Counted from the first letter of the stretch, positions 1 through 6,358 are shown. The stretch: 6,933 nt of DNA from Lachnospiraceae bacterium (GCA_017958465.1 JAGDCQ010000159.1:1-6933); one strand, 5' to 3'. A program made the numbers and translations. The notes: generated from the letters alone by a model not told the origin.

Positions 1-83
1 CCCTGAACGTCACAAAACGGGTAGAATCCCAAGGCGGCCAAAAACTCAAAGAAGAAGTACAGATAAGATTTAACATGACATAA
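1..83 (+). CDS. C-terminal end of an unidentified rightward gene (partial)
   Basis: The frame starting at base 3 is open from the left edge to a TAA at 81-83 and ends in ...KLKEEVQIRFNMT. The charged, beta-strand-like composition and the strong terminator starting 34 bp after the stop make this a believable gene end. Only about 26 residues are visible, so no family can be named. The last residues loosely recall the C-termini of large serine recombinases, but this is a weak impression. The frame starting at base 2 also closes at 74 and is arginine-rich, which looks less like a real protein. A leftward frame from an ATG near 76 is also open to the edge and cannot be fully excluded. Confidence 0.4.
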   Translation, partial: LNVTKRVESQGGQKLKEEVQIRFNMT

Positions 84-116
84 AGCAAAATCGCTGCCCG
101 CACAAAGGGAAAAAAC

Positions 117-160
117 AAAAGGCTTCTGAAAGCTTGCTTTCAAGAAGCCTTTTATTTTTT
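117..160. terminator. Bidirectional intrinsic terminator
   Basis: An 11-bp perfect stem (AAAAGGCTTCT at 117-127 with AGAAGCCTTTT at 143-153) continues, past a one-base bulge, into GAAAG/CTTTC closed by a CTTG loop. A T-rich tract follows on the plus strand (151-160). On the minus strand the stem is followed by TTTTGTTTTTT (complement of 110-120). It can therefore end both the rightward gene finishing at 83 and the leftward transcript that passes the stop at 337. Confidence 0.88.
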
Positions 161-166
161 GCCTAT

Positions 167-234
167 TTTGCTGCGGAGCAGCAAAAACCCCGCTCATCAT
201 GAGCAAGTAGCGCAGCGGATTGCGAATGACGAGT
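167..234. repeat. 68-bp direct repeat, copy 1 (hairpin-rich)
   Basis: This copy is identical over 68 bases to the one at 266-333, with a 99-bp period and a 31-bp unrelated spacer. The unit holds three small inverted repeats in a row. The first is TTTGCTGC/GCAGCAAA around GGA (167-185; a ninth pair in this copy with base 166). The second is GCTCA/TGAGC around TCA (192-204). The third is CGCA/TGCG (211-224). The structure resembles a small non-coding extragenic palindromic element (REP or MITE-like). Reading frames that cross it translate the repeat into a duplicated peptide, which looks like an artefact. Confidence 0.9.
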
Positions 235-265
235 GGGGGTGCGGGCTGTCTATATTTATGCATCC

Positions 266-333
266 TTTGCTGCGGAGCAGCAAAAACCCCGCTCATCATG
301 AGCAAGTAGCGCAGCGGATTGCGAATGACGAGT
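266..333. repeat. 68-bp direct repeat, copy 2 (hairpin-rich)
   Basis: This is the second perfect copy of the unit at 167-234. It lies in the 3' untranslated region of the AAA+ gene, whose stop codon occupies 337-339, so only 3 bp separate the stop from the repeat. The same three hairpins are present (266-284, 291-303, 310-323). In the leftward mRNA these would be the first folded structures after translation ends, upstream of the terminator at 117-153. Confidence 0.9.
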
Positions 334-336
334 ATA

Positions 337-2304
337 CTATACTATATCCTCTGCCCTGATCGTCATGATATCCGAATTCTCGATCTTCCCGTTCTTCACC
401 ATCTCTGCGAGCGCCGCCGCATTCCTCGACTCCGCAGCCTCCATGGCACTCTTTGCAATAGCAAGCGCCGAATCAATCGGGCTTTCCGGCTTCATCTTCA
501 TGATCTTCTCGAGTTTATCGGTAATAGCGTTATCCGCCGTAGTCTCGAGCTCATAATCATTCTTAACAAAGAACTCGTATATATAGCCCTTCAGCTCATC
601 CACGCTGTATTCCTGGGGAAGGTGGATCCTGTTGTTGAACACTCCGCCAATATCCGGGTGGAGTCTCATAAGCTCATTTATCCTCACCCTGTCGTCTTCA
701 AGGAAAAGCAGGCTGTCCTCGGCGTGAGCGGCGCTGAAATCGATCAGATCCCGTACAGAGTCGTCAGAAAGCGATCCTGCCTCCTCCACAATGACCGTGC
801 AGCCCTTAAGCTGCTCCTCTTTCGCCTTGAGGCTTACGCTGTTGAGCTTCTGCGCGTTTACAATAAGCGCCTTCCTCGAATCCGAGATATTGAATTTGTT
901 GAGCGTTTTTGCGATCTTCTTAGCGAGCGCAGTCTTTCCGGTCTTTGGACCTCCCGTAATGATCATGCTGCTCCCGCGCTTTACGGGATCAAAAAGGATT
1001 GCAAGGCTCCTGATGAGCTGCTTCCTTACAGCCTCTATCCTCGCATAGTTGCCGAAATAATCCTCAAGCACGACTGTGCCGGACCTGAGCATATTTCCGA
1101 ACTCTCCGGGGATTTCGGTAACAGGTTCATGGTCATCGCGAAGCTTCACGGTTCCCGTACTGTTTTCCTCGAAGTACCGCATAAAATTCTGGATAACTTC
1201 GATCTCTTCCTCGCCGTTCACATTGCTCTGCACAGGCGTGTCCTGCGTTATCTCAACAACATCCTGTGTATCCGGAACGGGCTCGGAAACCACTCGCGCG
1301 AAAGCCACTGCCTCCGGCTCTTTTTCTTTACGTTTTTTCTTCTGTTTCTTAAGCTTTTCGGGAACAACCGTGCCTTCAACCTCTGTCCCTTCGAGGGCAA
1401 GCTCTGTCTGGACGGTTTCCGCAAGCATCCTGCTTAAGTCGTCCTCTAAGGAGGCTCCCTGTTCTGCAGCAGGACCCTCTCCCTGAGTTTCCGCCTCTGC
1501 CTGTGCCTTCGCCGCTGTCTCCGTGAAAACAGCCGCCTCAGCTTCCGTGTACTGATCCTCTGTGTAGCCCTGCCCGGCGCTTTCCTGATACTGCTCTTCA
1601 CTGTACGCAGGCTCCTCCGGCACATACGCAACAGGCTCAGGCCGGCTAACGGGCTCGTCGCCTACAGGAGTGAACACACCTGTTTCCTGCTCCGGATAGA
1701 CACCGGGGGCATCCGCCGGCGTGATAACGTTCATTTCTCCCCGAAGGTGCGCTTTGAGGGTTTTCGCCCAGTCAACATATTCCCCTTCTTCAAAGGTTTC
1801 GATTATATTGTCGCACTCGTCAAGGCACTTGTAATCGTCGCCCACTTTGTGGTAAAGCTTTGCAAGCTCAAGAGCCCAGCGCTCCGTATACTGCTCCTTC
1901 TTCCACTTCTCCAGTGTCGCGATACGGTCCTCATAGGGCGCCTTTTCAAGCTTCTGGATCCTGTACCTGAAGACAAGCCTTTGAGGGTCCTTTGGCGCCG
2001 CCTCATCATACTTTTCAAGAAAAGCCCTTGCCCGTACGGGATCGTTGGTCTTTATCCCGAAGTACACCAGTGAATTCAGCGCGTGCCTGGATTTATTGCG
2101 CTTGTAGATCTTCTCAGCAACCTGGATGGAACGCTCGTAATCGGCGTTTTCCCTGTAAACATCCAGCAGCATATTGCAGTCCAGCGGATCGCTTACCTTC
2201 TTTACCGCAATATCCTTGGCTATGGAGTATGCGCCCTCGTAATCCCCTTCTTTTCTAAGCTCCTTTACGTGGGCAAGTGCTACGATCGTCTTATAATCTT
2301 CCAT
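337..2304 (-). CDS. TPR-like/AAA+ ATPase of unknown function, 655 aa
   Basis: This is a soluble protein with three parts. Residues about 1-190 are amphipathic helices spaced like tetratricopeptide repeats (A-x-x-x-x-E-G-D-Y-E-x-A and similar). Residues about 195-365 are a disordered Glu/Pro/Ala/Thr-rich linker with repeated YxEEQY-type stretches and a very basic patch (KKQKKKRKEK, 319-328). Residues about 400-655 are an AAA+ module with Walker A GGPKTGKT (451-458) and a Walker B-like VIVEEA (504-509) that has Glu where Asp is usual. It also has a strand SLLFLEDD (531-538) and FNNRIHLPQEYSVDEL (556-571), which resembles the arginine-finger and FPDYSPEEL region of CbxX/SpoVK-type ATPases. No clear sensor-2 arginine motif is seen. 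There is no signal peptide or membrane segment. The ATG at 2304 is chosen because AAAGGGG lies 5 bp upstream. The frame is open 30 codons further but would overlap the preceding gene and a hairpin. The upstream barrel-domain gene ends 55 bp away, and a common transcript is likely. The AAA+ call is firm; the substrate is unknown. Confidence 0.9.
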   Translation of the reverse strand: MEDYKTIVALAHVKELRKEGDYEGAYSIAKDIAVKKVSDPLDCNMLLDVYRENADYERSIQVAEKIYKRNKSRHALNSLVYFGIKTNDPVRARAFLEKYDEAAPKDPQRLVFRYRIQKLEKAPYEDRIATLEKWKKEQYTERWALELAKLYHKVGDDYKCLDECDNIIETFEEGEYVDWAKTLKAHLRGEMNVITPADAPGVYPEQETGVFTPVGDEPVSRPEPVAYVPEEPAYSEEQYQESAGQGYTEDQYTEAEAAVFTETAAKAQAEAETQGEGPAAEQGASLEDDLSRMLAETVQTELALEGTEVEGTVVPEKLKKQKKKRKEKEPEAVAFARVVSEPVPDTQDVVEITQDTPVQSNVNGEEEIEVIQNFMRYFEENSTGTVKLRDDHEPVTEIPGEFGNMLRSGTVVLEDYFGNYARIEAVRKQLIRSLAILFDPVKRGSSMIITGGPKTGKTALAKKIAKTLNKFNISDSRKALIVNAQKLNSVSLKAKEEQLKGCTVIVEEAGSLSDDSVRDLIDFSAAHAEDSLLFLEDDRVRINELMRLHPDIGGVFNNRIHLPQEYSVDELKGYIYEFFVKNDYELETTADNAITDKLEKIMKMKPESPIDSALAIAKSAMEAAESRNAAALAEMVKNGKIENSDIMTIRAEDIV

Positions 2305-2334
2305 CTTTTCCCCTTTGATGAGTCCTGACCGTTC

Positions 2335-2356
2335 CCGGCTGAACAACTTCAGCCGG
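2335..2356 (-). other. Intercistronic hairpin between the two leftward genes
   Basis: CCGGCTGAA and TTCAGCCGG form a perfect 9-bp stem around a 4-base loop. On the transcribed strand it begins 3 bases after the TAG of the 774-aa gene, and about 18 bases separate its 3' arm from the AAAGGGG ribosome site of the AAA+ gene. No T-run follows, so it is not a standard intrinsic terminator. Plausible roles are mRNA end protection or processing, or setting the ratio of the two proteins. Confidence 0.75.
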
Positions 2357-2359
2357 CCC

Positions 2360-4684
2360 CTAAATATTATTGTAAAACTCTTTTGTTTCCTCAAGCTCAG
2401 GCGTTATGGTAACGCCGTTCTTTGCCAGGTTTTTGTAGTGCAGATCCGTATCGTAGATCTTTTTCTTAAGGTTTCTCTCAAACCGCCCGAACGCATCCGC
2501 GAACACCGGCTGCGCCTCAAGCCCCGTTCTTGTTGCTTTCGGGAACGGGATGTAGGTCGCGAATATCTCCCTGGCAACCTTATTCATACGCATTGCGCCG
2601 TTTGATTCGTATTTGAGCCAGCTCTCGTAGTCCTGCACGAAAACCTCGCGCATGTTGTTCCTCGCCTTTGTGAGCTGGGTCTTTATCTTTTCCTTGCGCT
2701 CCTCCGAGAGGTCGTGGTTCTTACGATAATACGTTATGTAATCGTAATATTCGGAGGTGAGGGATTTTATCTGGATGTTGTTCCAGGAAAGCCCCATGAC
2801 AGTCTTGCAAAGCTCCCATCTGAAGCGCCCGAGGGCCCTCATAAGGGCGTCCTCCGCCGGTCCCTCAAAAAAGACGGGGATGAGGATCCTGCCCGCGCTG
2901 TCGCGCTTTCTCGACGATGTTTCCTGCCACATCAGTATATTTGAGCCGTTTACCGGGAACAGGATAAACTCCGGGTAAACCCGCTTCATTATCGGCTCTC
3001 TCTCCACCTTTGCCGCCGCATCGTTGTGGATTATCTCGCGGTGGAACACCGTCGGATCGTTGACCGTGATAAGCGAGATCATAGTGTTTACGCGATCCTT
3101 CGAGACCTTAAGGCGTGAGGGTATGCCCGCAAGCCCTTCCTCATGCAGCACAGGGACGAAAGTCGTGACCTGGCCGTTGAGCAGACGTTCGTTGCTGGCA
3201 AACATATTGTGGACCTCGTAAGAAACCCACTCCAGCGGGTCCTTTGCGATGGAGGTCATCTGCATTTCCGTTATCTCACCGCGCTTCTTGCGGTCACGCA
3301 GGCTCTCCTCGAAGTCCATATCGAGCTCGCTCCTTGAAGGCACGCGGCGCATCTCATATACAAGGGTGAGCCATTCCCTGAAGGTGTAGACCTGGCAGGG
3401 AGCAGAGGGCTTGTCAGGCTTCAGTGAACAAAGGTCCATAAGCTGTTCGTCGTTAAGGAGCCTCTCATCCACAAAACCGTAGTTCAGGAAAAGATCCGCC
3501 ACCTGGGGGATATCCTTTTTCCCGACCTGCTTCAGAAAAACGTCCATGTAAAGCTCGTAGAACTGCCTTGCGATATCGCGTTTGAGCGCCCTTAACGTCT
3601 CGTCCGACGACATCCTGTTCTTAACAGCCACAAACTTCTCTATGGATTCTATAAATTCCTTTGAACGTTCCGCGTTCCATTCCGCAAAGTCCGTAAGGAC
3701 CTTGGCACCTGCGGCAAGTGACTTTCGAAGGATCGAGACAGCAGCCGCATCAAGCTGTGCGGGAGCGGGTGCCGCATCATCCTCCTCTCCTTCAAGAGCC
3801 CTGAAATACGCATTTTCCATGTAGTCCATATCAACAGGGAGCTCGTAGTGCATATTCTGCTCGAAGAAGATGACGGAATCGAAGATGGCGTCCTTTACTT
3901 TTCCCAAAAGGCCTTCAGCTTCAGTCCTGTCCTTGTTCAGATGGTTAAGGCGGCGGATAAGCTCCACCGTCTTCATATACAGGTTTTCGTTCGTCCCGTT
4001 TATGAGCACATATACAGCCTCTTCAAGGAACTGCGCGGCTTTTTTGCAGCGGTCCTGCATCTCCTTCATAAGCGCGGCCTCTTCCTTAACATGCCTTGTG
4101 GCCATAAGGGCGGACTCGCCAAAAAAGGCTTTACAGCTCTCAACGCCTGTCTTCATAAGCTCCATGTAGTATGTGAGGAGATCGGCGTCGGTAAACCTGC
4201 TCTGCTTGAAGTTTTCAAGCTTGTCGGCAAGTTTCAGGTCCTCCGGGAAGCCTGCGTTTTTCGACTGTCTTACGTATTCCTCGTAAAACCGCTTAACGGC
4301 GGCAGACAATTCCTCTGCCTTTACTTCCAGCTCGTGTTCGAGCCTGTCGTAATCGTAGATGGTCCGCGCAAGCGTCCAGACTGCTATGCCGGCATACTCT
4401 TTCTTCGTGTTGAACAGCTGCTCGGGCGTCTTCTCTGCCTTTGAAGGGAACGCAAAAACCGACGAATCCTCTTTTACAAAAATAGATGAAGTGTATCTCC
4501 CGGCAAGATAGTCATTTAAACCAATAAAACAGCCGGAACCGCACGTAACGCTGCACCCGCCGTTTTCAAGCAGTATCTGCCCTTTGAGTACCATAAAAAC
4601 ATACTCCATGGGCTCATTTTCACGGGCGAGATAAACACCCGCAGGAACATTGTTCACATTTCCGGGATTGATCACAAACTCCAT
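2360..4684 (-). CDS. Cyclic-nucleotide-binding-like barrel protein with long helical and novel C-terminal region, 774 aa
   Basis: The N-terminus (about 1-80) reads as a CRP-type double-stranded beta helix: PAGVYLARENEPMEYVFMVL followed by KGQILL, a Gly turn, FIGLNDYL, GRYTSS and VFAFP. The phosphate-binding cassette is altered. The Gly-Glu pair is Gly-Leu (55-56), and the Arg-Ser/Thr-Ala stretch is RYTSS (63-67), so cAMP or cGMP binding is doubtful. Residues about 110-390 are strongly helical, with coiled-coil-like stretches and an acidic Ala/Pro break (300-310). Residues about 430-774 form a mixed alpha/beta region I do not recognise, including FVPVLHEEG, YPEFILFPVNGSNILMW and RILIPVFFEGPAEDAL. 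There is no DNA-binding helix-turn-helix of CRP type, no signal peptide and no membrane segment. The ATG at 4684 has GGAGG six bases upstream. No convincing promoter is seen in the 80 bp after the SRP RNA. The gene may use a weak promoter there or readthrough. It is the first gene of the pair with the AAA+ ATPase. Confidence 0.88.
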   Translation of the reverse strand: MEFVINPGNVNNVPAGVYLARENEPMEYVFMVLKGQILLENGGCSVTCGSGCFIGLNDYLAGRYTSSIFVKEDSSVFAFPSKAEKTPEQLFNTKKEYAGIAVWTLARTIYDYDRLEHELEVKAEELSAAVKRFYEEYVRQSKNAGFPEDLKLADKLENFKQSRFTDADLLTYYMELMKTGVESCKAFFGESALMATRHVKEEAALMKEMQDRCKKAAQFLEEAVYVLINGTNENLYMKTVELIRRLNHLNKDRTEAEGLLGKVKDAIFDSVIFFEQNMHYELPVDMDYMENAYFRALEGEEDDAAPAPAQLDAAAVSILRKSLAAGAKVLTDFAEWNAERSKEFIESIEKFVAVKNRMSSDETLRALKRDIARQFYELYMDVFLKQVGKKDIPQVADLFLNYGFVDERLLNDEQLMDLCSLKPDKPSAPCQVYTFREWLTLVYEMRRVPSRSELDMDFEESLRDRKKRGEITEMQMTSIAKDPLEWVSYEVHNMFASNERLLNGQVTTFVPVLHEEGLAGIPSRLKVSKDRVNTMISLITVNDPTVFHREIIHNDAAAKVEREPIMKRVYPEFILFPVNGSNILMWQETSSRKRDSAGRILIPVFFEGPAEDALMRALGRFRWELCKTVMGLSWNNIQIKSLTSEYYDYITYYRKNHDLSEERKEKIKTQLTKARNNMREVFVQDYESWLKYESNGAMRMNKVAREIFATYIPFPKATRTGLEAQPVFADAFGRFERNLKKKIYDTDLHYKNLAKNGVTITPELEETKEFYNNI

Positions 4685-4765
4685 ACCATTCCTCCATACC
4701 GGGCAAACGCCGGGTAGTGTAAAAGATCACATATTAAGGCCGGATGCGGACAGAAAGCATTTCAG

Positions 4766-4782
4766 AAAAAAAGAATCCGTGC
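4766..4782 (-). terminator. 3' end of the SRP RNA: closing-helix arm plus U-tract
   Basis: On the minus strand GCACGG (4782-4777), the 3' arm of the SRP RNA closing helix, is followed by ATTC and seven consecutive T residues (4772-4766). The U-tract marks the likely transcription end. The stem is the long-range RNA helix and not a compact local hairpin, so termination efficiency, and hence readthrough into the downstream gene, is uncertain. Confidence 0.6.
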
Positions 4783-5040
4783 GCCCTGCTTCGAATGACG
4801 CTCACGAACGTTACCGGTACAGTTAACTCAGTCCAGGCTGACTTACAACACATGAAAGACATCGCTTAGTGCTGCTGCATTCCTGCCCTGACACGGTTCA
4901 CAAGCTTCCATTGTGTAAGACCCAAACGTCAACGCCACTTATACCGGGCTGCTTCGCAAAACGAACACCCTCGGCAGAACATCACCCCTGCTATAGCGGA
5001 TTGCAGGTTCAGGGCACCGCTATCTCCCCGGCTGCACGGA
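4775..5040 (-). ncRNA. ffs: Large bacterial SRP RNA (scRNA, Alu-domain type)
   Basis: This is the RNA core of the signal recognition particle, which with Ffh delivers nascent membrane and secreted proteins to FtsY and SecYEG. The S-domain hairpin (domain IV) is plain on the minus strand: GUCAGG (4892-4887), GCA, tetraloop GGAA (4883-4880), UGC, then AGCAGC (4876-4871). This matches the usual GUCAGG-UCC-GGAA-GGA-AGCAGC layout with paired changes that keep the stem. It is preceded by GGAAGCUUGUGAACC and followed by ACUAAGCG, both typical flanks. The 5' half has the Alu-domain signature GGUGCCCUGAACCUGCAAUC, with AUAGCGG pairing CCGCUAU. The ends pair as CCGUGC (5039-5034) with GCACGG (4782-4777), giving about 265 nt, as in Firmicutes. 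Exact mature ends are inferred from this helix. Confidence 0.95.
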
Positions 5041-5092
5041 AATTTTAGACGTTTAAGACTGTCTAGCGACCCAAAGGTCACTTAACAGCGAC
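5041..5092 (-). other. 5' leader of the SRP RNA precursor
   Basis: The promoter places the transcription start near 5092, about 52 nt ahead of the closing helix of the mature RNA. The leader contains two small hairpins, GUCGCU-GUUA-AGUGAC (with one G-U pair) and UAGAC/GUCUA, and ends in AAAAUUU. It is probably removed by processing. In Bacillus subtilis the scRNA is made as a longer precursor and trimmed by RNase III. Confidence 0.55.
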
Positions 5093-5098
5093 TTGAAC

Positions 5099-5127
5099 AG
5101 TATATCCTCCCCGGGCGATTCTGTCAA
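5099..5127 (-). promoter_or_regulatory. SRP RNA promoter (consensus housekeeping sigma)
   Basis: On the minus strand TTGACA (5127-5122) and TATACT (5104-5099) are separated by exactly 17 bp. The -35 box is a perfect match and the -10 box matches five of six. The start point would be near 5092. The -35 box overlaps the TGA stop (5126-5124) of the upstream lipoprotein gene. A near-consensus promoter fits an abundant stable RNA. Confidence 0.88.
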
Positions 5128-6314
5128 GGTCTTCCCGTAACACTTTTTACATGCTTAACGGGATTCCAATCGGAAACCTGGTTCCCGCCAAGGTTCAGCG
5201 TGCAGGAAGCATTTAGTCCCGAAAGGGCCGAAATCGAAGTGATCTTGTTAAAAGCAAGCCAGAGGGAAGTAAGGTTCCCTGCTATGGCTGATAGATTGTC
5301 GACAGATGTAATGCTGTTCCCGACAAGACGAAGGTTCTTCAGGCCTGACATACCCGACATTGCGGGCAGGGCCGATATCTTGTTGTAGGAAAGGTCAAGC
5401 TCCGTGAGGCTCGAAAGCCCTGCAAGAGCGGAAAAATCCGAAATACTGTTGTTTGTTGCCCAAAGCTTGCTCAGGGATTTTAAGTTTGCAAGGGCAGAAA
5501 TATCCGAAACGCTGTTATAGCTGATATTGAGCTCGGTAAGCCCCGTAAACACAGCAAGATCCGCAACCGAAGTAACTCCTTTTTCGGAAAGATTAAGGGA
5601 CTTGATACCCAAGACATCAGCCTCTGTAATGGCTCCGGAGGATTTTCCGAGCACACTCCTTACAGCCGCTTCGACCTTACCATCGGTAAACGTCACGGAA
5701 GGCGCAGCAGGCGTAGGTGTCGGGCTTGGAGTCGGGGTATTGGTGGGTGCGGGCGTCGGAGTAGCCGTCGGAACCGGTGTATTTGTAGGCGCCTTTGTAG
5801 GTGTTGGTGTGTTTGTAGGCGTAGGCGCTTTGGTAGGTGTAGGCGCTTTGGTAGGTGTAGGCGTAGCAGGCTTCTCCGTAGGAGTGGGCGTGTTTGTTGC
5901 AGGCTTTTCCGTGGGAGTAGGCGTGTTTGTCGCCGGAGTTTCCGTAGGAGTAGGGGTCGCAGGCTCCTCAGTGGGAGTAGCCGGCACTTCCGTAGGAACA
6001 GGAGTTTCCGTGACGGCTTCCGTAGGAGTCGGCTCCTCTGTAGGAGTTTCCGTAGGGGCCTCTGTCGGAGCCTCGGGAGTCGGGGTATTGTCTGTAGGGT
6101 TTTGCGCTGATTCTGTCGGTGAAGGCCCATCTGTAGGGTTAAGGGCTTCTGTAGGCGTAGCGGGAGTATCCGTCGGTTTCGGGGACGGACTTAACACACC
6201 TGCCGTAACACCATGCGTAGGAGCTTTAGTCTGTGGACCCTCCTCGCAGCCGGCTGCTACTGCAACGACCATTGCAAAAACCAGTATTATCGCAATAAAC
6301 CTAGACTTTTTCAT
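5124..6314 (-). CDS. Leucine-rich-repeat surface lipoprotein with Pro/Thr linker, 396 aa
   Basis: Residues 1-22 are a lipoprotein signal (MKKSR, a hydrophobic core, then VAAG) ending at Cys23, the predicted lipidated residue. The -3 position is Ala rather than Leu. Residues about 42-204 are a low-complexity Pro/Thr stalk made of PTP, PTE and PTK units, likely extended and perhaps cell-wall-spanning or glycosylated. An amphipathic cap (about 207-236, FTDGKVEAAVRSVLGK...ITEADV) leads into about seven 22-23-residue leucine-rich repeats (238-384) of the L-x-x-L-x-L-x-x-N-x-I-S-x-I type seen in internalin-like proteins. The fold suggests protein or ligand binding outside the membrane; no catalytic domain is visible. 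The ATG at 6314 has a modest AGGG seven bases upstream. The gene has its own promoter (6415-6387), and no terminator separates it from the SRP RNA. The ligand is unknown. Confidence 0.93.
   Translation of the reverse strand: MKKSRFIAIILVFAMVVAVAAGCEEGPQTKAPTHGVTAGVLSPSPKPTDTPATPTEALNPTDGPSPTESAQNPTDNTPTPEAPTEAPTETPTEEPTPTEAVTETPVPTEVPATPTEEPATPTPTETPATNTPTPTEKPATNTPTPTEKPATPTPTKAPTPTKAPTPTNTPTPTKAPTNTPVPTATPTPAPTNTPTPSPTPTPAAPSVTFTDGKVEAAVRSVLGKSSGAITEADVLGIKSLNLSEKGVTSVADLAVFTGLTELNISYNSVSDISALANLKSLSKLWATNNSISDFSALAGLSSLTELDLSYNKISALPAMSGMSGLKNLRLVGNSITSVDNLSAIAGNLTSLWLAFNKITSISALSGLNASCTLNLGGNQVSDWNPVKHVKSVTGRP
5821..5856. repeat. Perfect 18-bp tandem duplication in the Pro/Thr linker
   Basis: The unit GTAGGCGCTTTGGTAGGT occurs twice without a mismatch (5821-5838 and 5839-5856). 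On the coding strand each copy encodes a TPTKAP-type hexapeptide. The identity suggests recent slippage or unequal exchange within the stalk region. Confidence 0.85.
5862..5927. repeat. Imperfect 33-bp tandem duplication in the Pro/Thr linker
   Basis: Bases 5862-5894 and 5895-5927 agree at 28 of 33 positions and encode the same 11-residue unit NTPTPTEKPAT twice (residues 130-140 and 141-151). The differences do not change the protein, so this copy pair is older than the 18-bp one or is held by selection on the peptide. Confidence 0.8.
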
Positions 6315-6340
6315 TGTTTTGCCCTGCGTTCCTTAAGATC

Positions 6341-6358
6341 CCGGGCACTTACGCCCGG
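6341..6358 (-). other. Hairpin in the lipoprotein 5' untranslated region
   Basis: CCGGGC and GCCCGG form a 6-bp GC-only stem with a 6-base loop (6347-6352). It lies between the predicted start of transcription (near 6380) and the lipoprotein ATG, ending about 27 bases before the start codon. No T-run follows on either strand, so it is not an obvious terminator. It may stabilise the mRNA. Confidence 0.5.

Noticed and set aside
166..333. Possible minimal CRISPR array (two repeats, one spacer)
   Set aside because: The repeat is 68 bp with three internal hairpins, far longer than CRISPR repeats. There are only two copies and no cas genes.
159..359. Small rightward frame spanning both 68-bp repeats and encoding a duplicated peptide
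   Set aside because: The coding potential comes from translating the repeat. There is no ribosome site, and the first codons lie in the T-tract of the terminator.
319..1437. Long rightward frame of 372 codons
   Set aside because: It lies entirely opposite the AAA+ gene, whose Walker motifs and composition show the minus strand is coding. It is a mirror of that gene's codon bias.
2305..2394. N-terminal extension of the AAA+ protein by 30 codons
   Set aside because: The extension would overlap the end of the upstream gene and the hairpin. AAAGGGG five bases before the ATG at 2304 gives a better start.
4685..4765. Promoter for the 774-aa gene (for example TTAATA or TACACT as -10)
   Set aside because: No -35-like hexamer lies at proper spacing from either candidate, so none is called.
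4790..4806. Resemblance of CGAATGACG to the end of the 68-bp repeat (about 224-232)
   Set aside because: Only a short stretch matches, and it falls inside the SRP RNA 3' half. It is most likely chance.
5527..6336. Rightward 269-codon frame rich in Gly-Val repeats
   Set aside because: It is the reverse complement of the Pro/Thr stalk codons of the lipoprotein, a low-complexity shadow with no ribosome site.
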